Shown: positions 25,191-32,707 of the stretch, one piece after another
Layout of the letters: every line of letters begins with the position of its first letter
How positions within the stretch are numbered: the stretch's first letter is position 1
NCBI RefSeq assembly: GCF_030812855.1
Contig: NZ_JAUSTK010000041.1
Location: 1 to 38,816 of the forward strand
DNA: 38,816 nucleotides
Direction: 5' to 3'
Origin: Paenibacillus wynnii
Lineage (GTDB): Bacteria > Bacillota > Bacilli > Paenibacillales > Paenibacillaceae
Program-made: the position numbers and the translations under genes
The notes under the pieces: model-generated
The model's input: the letters and a program-made list of their open reading frames with translations, nothing else
What the model was told of the DNA's origin: nothing
The model's database searches: none

Positions 25191-25362
25191 AGGGTGTTCC
25201 TCATTTCGAGTGTCAATATAGTTATATATTCGACAATTATCTGCAGTTTCCTCCCAAAAGGTGCAATGCAGATAATGTTCGTGTTTAGATGCGGATAGCA
25301 ATATTGAAAGTTAGTTTTTAATTTATATATAGGATAAACACGTACGTTATGTAAATTTAAAC

Positions 25363-25391
25363 TTGACACATTCGTTTATATTAAGTAAGCT
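25363..25391 (+). promoter_or_regulatory. Possible promoter of the riboswitch transcript
   Basis: A perfect -35 TTGACA (25363-25368) with a weak -10 TAAGCT (25386-25391) at 17-base spacing. It would start transcription near 25398, about 20 bases before the purine aptamer. Confidence 0.4.
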
Positions 25392-25419
25392 TCCTTATGG
25401 ATCACAAAATATTGATAAG

Positions 25420-25490
25420 CTGTTCGTATATCCTCAAAGATAAGGTTTGGGGGTTTCTACAGGGGACCGTAAATTCCTGGCTACGAATAG
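25420..25490 (+). promoter_or_regulatory. Purine riboswitch aptamer, guanine type
   Basis: All parts of the purine aptamer are present in order. P1 is CTGTTCGTA (25420-25428) with TACGAATAG (25482-25490). P2 is CCTCAAA (25432-25438) with TTTGGGG (25446-25452), closing loop L2 GATAAGG. J2/3 is GTTTCTAC (25453-25460). P3 closes the exact L3 loop CCGTAAAT (25467-25474). The specificity base in J3/1 is C (25481), which predicts guanine or hypoxanthine rather than adenine. The base before it is G where A is usual. It stands about 90 bases before the FAD dehydrogenase gene. Confidence 0.88.
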
Positions 25491-25503
25491 GGTGCTTTTG
25501 CAT

Positions 25504-25527
25504 ACCTATGAAGTATTCAGGTTTTTT
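25504..25527 (+). terminator. Riboswitch expression-platform terminator
   Basis: ACCT (25504-25507) and GAA pair with TTC and AGGT (25516-25522) with a small bulge, followed by six Ts. GAATAG at the 3' side of P1 can pair instead with CTAT or TATTC in this hairpin, so P1 formation and the terminator are plausibly linked. This predicts an OFF switch on purine binding. Confidence 0.55.
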
Positions 25528-25579
25528 GTTGTGTTAACTACTAGACTAATCAAATCTCTATCCATTGTAGGAGGAACAG

Positions 25580-27016
25580 ATGAGTAAATATGATGTAATT
25601 GTTGTGGGTGCAGGCCCGGCTGGAATCTTTGCCTGTTATGAGCTTACGCGGAAGGCGCCGCATTGGAAGGTGTTGTTGGTGGACAAGGGGCATGACATTT
25701 ATCATCGAACCTGTCCGATTCTTGAAGAAAAAATCAAGCTGTGTCCGCCTGCGTCCGGCCGTAAGGAATTTGCAGGTTGCCTTCCTGCCTGCTCTATAAC
25801 GGCTGGTTTTGGAGGAGCAGGTGCCTATAGTGATGGAAAGTTCAATATTACAACCGAGTTCGGCGGCTGGATGACGGATTATTTACCTCCTTCGAAGGTG
25901 CTGGAACTGATACAATATGTCGATGATGTCAATCTGGAGCATGGAGCTACCCCGAATATCACCGATCCTACTACGGAGAGCATACGTAATATTGAGCAGC
26001 GGGGTTATGCCGCAGGACTTAAGCTGCTGCGGGCACAGGTGCGGCATCTTGGAACAGAACAAAACCTGGAGATTCTTAAATCCATTTATGAATATTTGAA
26101 AACGCGCATTGATATGATTTTCAAGACAGAGGTTCAGGACATAGCAACCGTGAAAGATAATGGAACACACCGCATTACAGGGATCACTCTAAAAAGTGGG
26201 GAAACCCACGAAGCCGCTCAAGTCATGATTGCTCCGGGCCGTGACGGGTCAGCTTGGTTGACTGAGATCTTGAAGAAACGCCGTCTCAAAATGTATAACA
26301 ACCAGGTGGATGTAGGTGTACGTGTGGAAACCTCGGATGTGGTGATGCGGGAGATTAATGAACATCTTTACGAGGGGAAGTTCATCTTTAACACCTCTGT
26401 GGGCACCCGTGTCCGCACCTTCTGCAGTAATCCTTCCGGTCATGTCGTAGTAGAGAATCACAGCGGAGTAATGGCAGCGAATGGACACTCTTATAAAGAT
26501 CCGCTACGCGGCTCGAGAAATACTAACTTTGCCCTGCTGGTATCGCATAAGTTTACAGAGCCCTTCGATAAGCCCAATGAGTACGCCCGGGAAATTTGCA
26601 AAAGGGCAAATGATTTATCCAGCGGGGGCGTAATCGTTCAGAAATACGGCGATATCCTGCGGGGACGGCGTTCTACAGAAACTCGGATCAGCGAAGGTTT
26701 TCTGGAGCCGACACTCAAGGAAGCTGTTCCCGGGGATCTCGGGCTTGTGCTTCCATACAATACCATGAAGAGTTTAATTGAAATGGTGGAGGCATTGGAG
26801 AAGGTCACTCCGGGTATCGCATCGGAACATACCTTGTTCTACGGGGTAGAGGCGAAATTCTATTCGGCACGGCCAAAACTTACGGACAAGTTGGAGACAG
26901 AAATTTCCGGACTGTATTGCGGAGGAGATGGAGCCGGGATAACCCGCGGTTTAGCCCAAGCGGGAGCAGCCGGAGTATGGATAGCCCGTGGAATGATGGA
27001 GCGGGCAGGGATGTAA
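25580..27016 (+). CDS. Uncharacterised FAD-dependent dehydrogenase (COG2509 type)
   Basis: A 478-residue flavoprotein. The N-terminal dinucleotide fold is DVIVVGAGPAGIFACYEL (residues 4-21), with a basic/Cys-rich region after it (RTCPILEEKIKLCPP and AGCLPACSITAGFGGAG), and the C-terminal FAD motif is GLYCGGDGAGITRGLAQAG. This matches the conserved but unstudied NAD/FAD-utilising dehydrogenases of COG2509. Reaction and substrate are unknown. Ribosome site GTAGGAGG precedes ATG 25580. It is the only gene after a purine riboswitch, so its level probably depends on guanine or hypoxanthine, which points to a role near purine metabolism or transport (inference). Confidence 0.85.
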   Translation: MSKYDVIVVGAGPAGIFACYELTRKAPHWKVLLVDKGHDIYHRTCPILEEKIKLCPPASGRKEFAGCLPACSITAGFGGAGAYSDGKFNITTEFGGWMTDYLPPSKVLELIQYVDDVNLEHGATPNITDPTTESIRNIEQRGYAAGLKLLRAQVRHLGTEQNLEILKSIYEYLKTRIDMIFKTEVQDIATVKDNGTHRITGITLKSGETHEAAQVMIAPGRDGSAWLTEILKKRRLKMYNNQVDVGVRVETSDVVMREINEHLYEGKFIFNTSVGTRVRTFCSNPSGHVVVENHSGVMAANGHSYKDPLRGSRNTNFALLVSHKFTEPFDKPNEYAREICKRANDLSSGGVIVQKYGDILRGRRSTETRISEGFLEPTLKEAVPGDLGLVLPYNTMKSLIEMVEALEKVTPGIASEHTLFYGVEAKFYSARPKLTDKLETEISGLYCGGDGAGITRGLAQAGAAGVWIARGMMERAGM

Positions 27017-27067
27017 GACTAACGGCCGTTTATATATTTAGAAAGTATTTCCTTTAAGAACTCCAAC

Positions 27068-27076
27068 TGTTATAAT
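27068..27076 (+). promoter_or_regulatory. Extended -10 promoter of the chemoreceptor gene
   Basis: TGTTATAAT forms an extended -10 (TGnTATAAT). Transcription would start near 27083, which leaves no room for a ribosome site before ATG 27092 and favours ATG 27116 as the real start. Confidence 0.55.
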
Positions 27077-27115
27077 GTCAGAATACATAACATGATGGAG
27101 TGGAGTGGACAGTTG

Positions 27116-28633
27116 ATGATGCGTAACCGCAGGAATTTGAGTCTGTTTATCGTTCTGGTACTTCTTGTTGGCCTGTACAGCTGGTTGATCGACATGTTTT
27201 GGGTACACAAGCTGGTGTTCGTGTTGTTAATTACGACATTGGGTTGGAGGTCCTTGGCCTTGCACAACTCCAAGATGAGTAAAGAGCAGCTGCTCCAGGA
27301 TACGTATGGCAAAGTGGAACTGCTTGGCAATGAAATTGTAGTTACTTCAGACCGGCTACATGGAGCTTTGGAGGAGATTAGTCGACATACTGAGGAGCTC
27401 CAGCAAACTGCAGATTATTCTCATGAATATGAGACCGGTCTGCGAACCCGCAGTTACGAGGCAAAAGCAAACATAGAGGGAGCTTTTGAGACCATGGGTG
27501 GAGTCGCTGCTGCTACATCCCATATTCAGGATCTGACGGACAAGCTTGGGGCCAATATGAAGGATACCCGCCAGGGAGTTTCGGAAATGGTCGAGTCACT
27601 AAAAAATACAGATGCGGTTATGATGGAGTTAAAGGAACAAGGCGGGGATATGCGGAGTAAGTTCGCAACTTTAAGCCAACATTTGAACATGTTGGAAGAA
27701 ATAAACGCCCTTATTATAGGTATTGTGAACGAAACTTCCCTGCTCGCTTTGAATGCCTCTATAGAAGCGGCGCGGGCTGGAGAACAGGGAAGGGGCTTCT
27801 CGGTAGTGGCGGGCCGTATCCGGCAGCTGGCTGATCAGAGCAAGGCTTCGGTAGACCGATCCTCTGGTCTTTTGCTGGATATCAACAGCGGCGTTGAGCA
27901 GGTACTGAACTCGGTAGCCGTAGAGCAAGCAGCTGTGGAACGCGGAGTGAATGAAGTGGGCGCGGTGAGACTGCGTCTGGATGACATTGCGGCCCGGGTA
28001 GATGAGGTTGGAGTTGTGGTGGTTGACACTGTAGCTGCTGCTTCCCGCCAAAGCCAGTTAATTGGTGATACCACTACTGAGCTCCGCGGTGCGGTGGTCA
28101 TAGTTAGCGAGACCATCGCTAATGTGGATCTTACCCTGGAGCAGGTGACCCGCCAGCGTACCCAAATAGGACAACTTAATGAGGTTAGTGCTAATCTGCT
28201 GACGGAATCTCAAGCTTTGAGGGAGTCCGTTGCTGTCATTGCGGGTAAAGAAGAAATCGAGCTGAGCCAATATGCTGGAAGGCTGCAAGAGATGCAGATT
28301 TTGCTGCAGAATATTTCCGCCAAAGAGGAGCTGTATGTACCGGACCCGGTAAGTCATAGCGGTGTTCTGGGTGCTTGTATTAAAAAAGTGCCGGATGTCC
28401 AGGCTATCTGGTCGAACCGGACGGATGGGACCTTTATCTTTTCCGAACCAACGGCAGGTTTGTTAAATGCGAAGAGACGGGATTGGTGGAACGGCGCAAT
28501 GAGCGAAGGGGCATATGTCTCCAATCCTTACGTTTCGGCGATAACTAAGCGCTCGTGCATAACTTTATCCAAGGCCATTCGGAACCACCAAGGGGAAGTC
28601 GTCGGCGTGGTTGGCATCGATTTGGCGGTATAA
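27116..28633 (+). CDS. Methyl-accepting chemotaxis protein with C-terminal sensor domain
   Basis: A protein of about 505 residues. Two adjacent N-terminal hydrophobic segments with almost no loop between them (about 8-50) anchor it in the membrane, so there is no large outside ligand domain. A cytosolic coiled coil follows, with the receptor signalling tip NETSLLALNASIEAARAGEQ (near 205-225) that contacts CheA/CheW. The last 100 residues look like a Cache/PDC-type sensor (WWNGAMSEGAYVSNPYVS and GEVVGVVGIDL), placed after the signalling part, which is unusual. No HAMP domain is evident. I use ATG 27116 because GGAG lies upstream; the frame is open from 27092. Confidence 0.85.
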   Translation: MMRNRRNLSLFIVLVLLVGLYSWLIDMFWVHKLVFVLLITTLGWRSLALHNSKMSKEQLLQDTYGKVELLGNEIVVTSDRLHGALEEISRHTEELQQTADYSHEYETGLRTRSYEAKANIEGAFETMGGVAAATSHIQDLTDKLGANMKDTRQGVSEMVESLKNTDAVMMELKEQGGDMRSKFATLSQHLNMLEEINALIIGIVNETSLLALNASIEAARAGEQGRGFSVVAGRIRQLADQSKASVDRSSGLLLDINSGVEQVLNSVAVEQAAVERGVNEVGAVRLRLDDIAARVDEVGVVVVDTVAAASRQSQLIGDTTTELRGAVVIVSETIANVDLTLEQVTRQRTQIGQLNEVSANLLTESQALRESVAVIAGKEEIELSQYAGRLQEMQILLQNISAKEELYVPDPVSHSGVLGACIKKVPDVQAIWSNRTDGTFIFSEPTAGLLNAKRRDWWNGAMSEGAYVSNPYVSAITKRSCITLSKAIRNHQGEVVGVVGIDLAV

Positions 28634-28667
28634 GCTTAGGTTCTCCATTGAGATAATAGATAGGCTG

Positions 28668-28696
28668 ATCCAGCGGACTTTCGCTGGATTTTTTTT
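28668..28696 (+). terminator. Terminator of the chemoreceptor gene
   Basis: ATCCAGCG (28668-28675) pairs perfectly with CGCTGGAT (28682-28689), and eight Ts follow. Confidence 0.92.
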
Positions 28697-28713
28697 ATAA
28701 AAGGCCCATCTGT

Positions 28714-29286
28714 TTACCCGGCAGAATAGACCAGCAGTCGTGACCAAATCGCTTTCCAGTCCTTCTTGAGCAGCCGCTCCTCATAGATAGGGGTCAAGTT
28801 TTTATTTTCTATAAAATGAGGGGTCGGTCTTAGCACCATATTCACAACATCCTCAATCCCATGCGGAGCGGTCAAGATTAGTCCCTTCTCTACGTTTAAT
28901 GAAACTCCTAATGCTGTGGCGGTCTCAGGAAACTTGGATATTGCATCTACCGATGATGTGTAAGGTGCAAGGTGATTAATGACATGCATTCTGGCTTGAT
29001 TCTTAACGGACCAGGGAATCGTAGGATTAAGGCTTCGTAACTTCTGTTCCAATCGCTTCTCCTCCTCTTCATGAACATTGTGTTTGTCGAAATAGATGAC
29101 ATCTACATCCGGCAAAGGTGTTCTTTCTTCGAAATCGTGCAATATATCCCATACCTTCGACCGTACAAAGCCCGCACAAACCCACCAATCAGGGAGCTCT
29201 AACAACATAGCTGTTTCTAAAACCTCCATCATCCATGGGTCTTCTTTAATGAGCTGTTTTAAGTCTTCCTCACTTGTTATATTCAA
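28714..29286 (-). CDS. Nucleotidyltransferase family protein (DUF925 / NTP_transf_6)
   Basis: A 190-residue protein of the small nucleotidyltransferase-like family. Family marks are the N-terminal DWWVCAGFVRSKVWD (glycine-containing nucleotide-fold segment near residue 33) and the acidic pair LPDVDVIYFD (near 58-67), which places the catalytic aspartates. The C-terminal APHGIEDVVNMVLRPTP is also typical. Substrate unknown. It starts with TTG at 29286, six bases after GGAGGTG. It stands alone between the chemoreceptor and the glucosidase genes, on the opposite strand. Confidence 0.83.
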   Translation of the reverse strand: MNITSEEDLKQLIKEDPWMMEVLETAMLLELPDWWVCAGFVRSKVWDILHDFEERTPLPDVDVIYFDKHNVHEEEEKRLEQKLRSLNPTIPWSVKNQARMHVINHLAPYTSSVDAISKFPETATALGVSLNVEKGLILTAPHGIEDVVNMVLRPTPHFIENKNLTPIYEERLLKKDWKAIWSRLLVYSAG

Positions 29287-29390
29287 AGGGCCACCTCCAC
29301 AAAGTATGTTTAAAGTATAACTACAGATATTTGGGAAGAATACTTAAATAAGACACGCCAACTCAGATGTCCTACAAGGAGTGGAAAAGC

Positions 29391-30827
29391 ATGCTGCATG
29401 AACAATTAAAACCATTTCCCGCACATTTTCTGTGGGGAGCTGCTTCAGCTGCCTATCAAATTGAGGGCGCGTGGAACGAGGATGGAAAGGGACCCTCGGT
29501 CTGGGATGTTTTTACTAAGATTCCGGGCAAAACCTTCAAGGGCTCGAGCGGTGAAGTTGCAGTCGATCATTATCACCGATATAAAGAGGACGTAGCGTTG
29601 ATGGCTCAAATGGGACTGAAAGCTTATCGATTCTCGGTAAGCTGGCCGCGTATTTTTCCGCAGGGCAGAGGAGAAGTAAATGAAGCCGGTTTGCAATTTT
29701 ATGAGAGGCTGATCGATGAACTGCTTGAGTTCGGCATTGAGCCTATTCTTACTCTGTATCACTGGGATGCTCCGCAGGCGCTGATGGATGAATATGGGGC
29801 CTGGGAATCGCGAAAGATCATTAAGGACTTCGACAATTATTGTATCACTCTATATAAGCGGTTTGGGGGAAAGGTGAAATATTGGGTATCGCTTAATGAA
29901 CAGAATTATAATTCGAACCACGCATTTATTACCGGCATGCATCCACCCGGTGTACAGGATCGCAGAAGATTTTATGATGCGAACCATATCGCTTTTTTGG
30001 CGAATGCGAAGGCCATCTCTTCGTTCCGTCAATATGTCCCGGATGGACAGATCGGCCCAAGCTTCGCGTATTCCCCGGCGTATCCGGCTTCGAGCAGCCC
30101 TAAGGATATACTGGCTTTTGAAAATGCAGAGGAGTTAACCAATAACTGGTGGCTTGATATGTACTGTTGGGGCCAATATCCGACAGGGGCTTTAACCTAT
30201 CTGAAGGAGAAGGGCTGGGCACCGATCTTTGAAGACGGCGATGATGAGCTACTGGCTGCAGGGACGCCGGACTTTCTCGGAGTGAATTACTACCAGTCGC
30301 TGACCTATGAGTTTAATCCTGTGGATGGTGTGGAAACGGGAGAGATGAATACAACTGGCCAAAAAGGAAGTAATGCCGATACCGGCATCCCCGGCTTGTA
30401 TAAAACAACGCCTAATCCAAACTTGGAGACCACTAACTGGGACTGGGCGTTTGACCCAACGGGATTGCGGATCGGACTGCGCCGTATGATGAGCAGATAT
30501 GGTCTGCCGGTGATGATTACGGAGAATGGCCTCGGTGAATTCGATAAGCTGGAAGCGGACCATACCATACATGATGGATATCGTATAGCCTACCTTCGCT
30601 CACATCTGGAGCAGTGCCAGCAAGCCATCACTGACGGTGTCGATCTGTTAGGTTATTGTCCCTGGTCCTTTACAGATGTGCTTAGCTGGCTCAACGGCTA
30701 CCAAAAGCGCTACGGGTTCGTTTATGTAGACCGTGACGAGACCGACCGCAAGGAGCTGCAGCGCATTCCGAAGGACAGCTTTTACTGGTACAGGGATGTT
30801 ATACAAAGTAACGGAGAGCAATTGTGA
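29391..30827 (+). CDS. Glycoside hydrolase family 1, probable 6-phospho-beta-glucosidase
   Basis: A 478-residue GH1 TIM-barrel enzyme. The N-terminal FLWGAASAAYQIEGAWNEDG is diagnostic. The acid/base Glu (about 169) lies in SLNEQN, where most GH1 enzymes have NEP, and the nucleophile Glu (about 377) is in ITENGLG. Near the C-terminus the pattern SWLNGYQKRYGF places Ser, Lys and Tyr at the spacing of the phosphate-binding triad of 6-phospho-beta-glycosidases (S, K at +7, Y at +9). Hence the likely substrate is a phosphorylated disaccharide such as cellobiose-6-phosphate. No PTS gene is nearby. Start ATG 29391 follows AAGGAGTGG; an upstream ATG at 29367 has no ribosome site. Confidence 0.9.
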   Translation: MLHEQLKPFPAHFLWGAASAAYQIEGAWNEDGKGPSVWDVFTKIPGKTFKGSSGEVAVDHYHRYKEDVALMAQMGLKAYRFSVSWPRIFPQGRGEVNEAGLQFYERLIDELLEFGIEPILTLYHWDAPQALMDEYGAWESRKIIKDFDNYCITLYKRFGGKVKYWVSLNEQNYNSNHAFITGMHPPGVQDRRRFYDANHIAFLANAKAISSFRQYVPDGQIGPSFAYSPAYPASSSPKDILAFENAEELTNNWWLDMYCWGQYPTGALTYLKEKGWAPIFEDGDDELLAAGTPDFLGVNYYQSLTYEFNPVDGVETGEMNTTGQKGSNADTGIPGLYKTTPNPNLETTNWDWAFDPTGLRIGLRRMMSRYGLPVMITENGLGEFDKLEADHTIHDGYRIAYLRSHLEQCQQAITDGVDLLGYCPWSFTDVLSWLNGYQKRYGFVYVDRDETDRKELQRIPKDSFYWYRDVIQSNGEQL

Positions 30828-30878
30828 TACAAAGCAAGGGAGAGTAATTGTAACACAAAGTAACGGACAACAATTGTA
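30801..30878 (+). repeat. Three tandem 26-base repeats spanning a gene end
   Basis: Copies at 30801-30826, 30827-30852 and 30853-30878 share the pattern ACAAAG.AA.GGA.A..AATTGT. The first copy encodes the last residues and most of the stop of the glucosidase gene, so the repeats began inside the gene and extended downstream. Confidence 0.75.
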
Positions 30879-30880
30879 AT

Positions 30881-30948
30881 AGTACTAGGGCATGGTAAAC
30901 AGGCAGGGAAGAGTAGTTGTAACAGTACAAGGGCATAGCTAACAGGCA
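30881..30948 (+). repeat. Direct repeat pair of 25 bases at 43-base period
   Basis: 30881-30905 and 30924-30948 are near-identical (AGTAC.AGGGCAT..TAACAGGCA pattern, about three differences). The bases between also resemble the AATTGTAA part of the 26-base repeats, so the whole tract may have one origin. Confidence 0.65.
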
Positions 30949-30975
30949 TTTTGGGGCGTTCCCGGTGCCTGTTTT
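30941..30975 (+). terminator. Possible terminator of the glucosidase gene
   Basis: AACAGGCA (30941-30948) pairs with TGCCTGTT (30966-30973), with GGG/CCC inside. Only four Ts follow, so it is modest; its left arm is part of the 25-base direct repeat. Confidence 0.5.
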
Positions 30976-30993
30976 GCTGTGCTCCTCTTTTAA

Positions 30994-31177
30994 GTGTAGA
31001 AAGTGCAACTATTAACGAATATTTACCGCGCGTCAGTTGTTTAGCTGCACTTTATGCAGTTATTTATCTGGTTTTTGGTGAGAATAGGTGTTTTTTCGAT
31101 TTATAGTTGTACTAAGTACACTTATCCGATGCAAAGTTGGCTAAATGCTCCAAATAGGTGTAGAAAGTGCAATTAAA
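30994..31177. repeat. Degenerate GTTGCACTTTCTACA-type repeats in both orientations
   Basis: A motif related to TAGTTGCACTTTCTACA occurs inverted at 30994-31013 and 31152-31177 (both read GTGTAGAAAGTGCAA) and direct at 31042-31070 and 31102-31128 (TAGCTGCACTTTATGCA, TAGTTGTACTAAGTACA). The gap 30828-31347 holds no credible gene; it is made of these short repeats, an 11-base triplet repeat and two terminators. Confidence 0.55.
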
Positions 31178-31205
31178 GTACATTTAAACTGCCTAAGAGT
31201 AACTT

Positions 31206-31238
31206 AAGAGCATCTAAAGAGCATCTAAAGAGCATCTC
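31206..31238 (+). repeat. 11-base unit repeated three times
   Basis: AAGAGCATCTA occurs at 31206, 31217 and 31228, in perfect tandem except for the last base of the third copy. Most simply explained by slippage. Confidence 0.8.
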
Positions 31239-31280
31239 TACTACAAAATCTATGTTTTCACTCTACGATAATCAAAAATG

Positions 31281-31320
31281 AAAACGCCCCGTTTTACTCG
31301 AGAGAGTAAGGCGGGGCGTT
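31281..31320 (-). terminator. Terminator of the odhAB operon
   Basis: AACGCCCCG (31283-31291) pairs with CGGGGCGTT (31312-31320), with TTACTC/GAGTAA stacked inside. On the minus strand TTTTCATTTTTG follows the stem. Confidence 0.85.
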
Positions 31321-31347
31321 CTATATTATATTAGATTATATTGGCGA

Positions 31348-32655
31348 TTAGCCTTCAAGCAACAGGGATTCTGGATCTTCCAACAGTTCCTTGATTTTGA
31401 CGAGGAAGCTTACGGCTTCCGAGCCGTCAACGATCCGGTGATCATAAGACAACGCGATATACATCATAGGACGGTTGGCCATTCTCTCTTCATCCAATGC
31501 GATCGGGCGGAGCTGGATCTTATGCATTCCCAGAATGCCGACCTGCGGAGTATTAAGAATTGGTGTGGACAGAAGAGATCCGAATACACCGCCGTTCGTA
31601 ATTGTAAATGTGCCGCCCTGAAGCTCGGAAAGACTGAGTGTATTGCTCCTTGCCTTGGAGGCAAGCTCACCGATCTGCCGCTCGATTTGCGGGAAGCTGA
31701 GTCGGTCTGCATCACGGACGACCGGAACTACAAGTCCTTCCTTGGCAGCCACAGCAATGCCGATATCATAGAATTTCTTCAGTACCAGATCTTCGCCGTC
31801 AATCTCCGCATTCAGCATAGGGTATGCTTTAAGTGCGCCGATGACTGCTTTGGTGAAGAAGGACATGAACCCGAGTCCGACTTCATGCTTCTCTTTGAAG
31901 GCATCCTTGCGGCGCTTGCGGATATCGAGGATGGCTGTCATATCCACCTCGTTGAAGGTGGTCAGCATGGCAGCCGTCTGCTGTGCTTCCACCAGACGGC
32001 TGGCAATCGTCAACCGTCTGCGCGACATGCGCTTACGCTCGACGGACTTGCCGTCCTCCGGCTGCTGCGCTTTGCCGGGAGCCGGCTTCGCCGCCTCCGG
32101 CTTGCCTTGCGGCGCCGGAGCAGACACCGCCGGTGCAGCGGCCGCAGGCGCTGCTGCACCATGCTCCTTCACATCGGCCTGCCCAATCCGGCCGATAGGA
32201 TCACGGGCGCTCACCTCGCCGAGGTCGATGCCGCGCTCCCGTGCGAGCTTCCGTGCGCCCGGCGAGGCCAGGGCAGCGGTGCTTTCGCCCGCTGCCGCAG
32301 GCCCTTCGGGCGCAGCTTCAGGTGCAGCGGCGCTAACGCTCGCCGCTGGCTCAGCCGGGGCGCTGCCAGAAGCCGCGCCCTCAACTGCCGCCGCAGCAGT
32401 AACCTGCGGCTGACTTCCGGCACCGCTGCCGATGATGCCGATAGCTTCACCAACGGCTACATTCTCGCCGGCTTGACGCAGAATGGAGGTGATGACGCCG
32501 TCTTCCTCTGCACTAATCTCAAGGTTGACCTTATCGGTCTCAAGCTCTGCGAGTACATCTCCCTGTCCGACAGTGTCACCCTCTTTGACTAGCCATTTGT
32601 AGATCGTTCCTTCGGAAATGGATTCACCCAAATCGGGTACTTTAATTTCAGACAC
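31348..32655 (-). CDS. odhB: 2-oxoglutarate dehydrogenase E2 (dihydrolipoamide succinyltransferase)
   Basis: A 435-residue E2 subunit of the TCA-cycle 2-oxoglutarate dehydrogenase complex; it transfers succinyl from lipoamide to CoA. Domains in order: one lipoyl domain (1-77) with the lipoylated lysine in ELETDKVNLEIS, an Ala/Pro-rich flexible linker of high GC, a peripheral-subunit-binding domain (about 130-168, SPGARKLARERGIDL), a second Ala/Pro linker, and the catalytic domain ending in SYDHRIVDGSEAV with the active His and Asp. Starts with GTG 32655 behind GGGAGG. It follows odhA by 52 bases; the E3 gene is not in this window. Confidence 0.95.
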   Translation of the reverse strand: MSEIKVPDLGESISEGTIYKWLVKEGDTVGQGDVLAELETDKVNLEISAEEDGVITSILRQAGENVAVGEAIGIIGSGAGSQPQVTAAAAVEGAASGSAPAEPAASVSAAAPEAAPEGPAAAGESTAALASPGARKLARERGIDLGEVSARDPIGRIGQADVKEHGAAAPAAAAPAVSAPAPQGKPEAAKPAPGKAQQPEDGKSVERKRMSRRRLTIASRLVEAQQTAAMLTTFNEVDMTAILDIRKRRKDAFKEKHEVGLGFMSFFTKAVIGALKAYPMLNAEIDGEDLVLKKFYDIGIAVAAKEGLVVPVVRDADRLSFPQIERQIGELASKARSNTLSLSELQGGTFTITNGGVFGSLLSTPILNTPQVGILGMHKIQLRPIALDEERMANRPMMYIALSYDHRIVDGSEAVSFLVKIKELLEDPESLLLEG

Positions 32656-32707
32656 AGGCCGCTACCTCCCCAAATATCATAGTTTTCGCTATTGTGATGC
32701 CGTCCAT

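Noticed and set aside
28714..29286. Toxin-antitoxin nucleotidyltransferase (MNT type)
   Set aside because: No HEPN partner is adjacent, and the motifs fit the DUF925 family better.
30801..30878. CRISPR array
   Set aside because: The 26-base units are joined directly without spacers, and no cas genes are present.
31438..32592. 384-codon ORF on the plus strand
   Set aside because: Antisense to odhB; the open frame follows from the GC-rich Ala/Pro linker regions of that gene.
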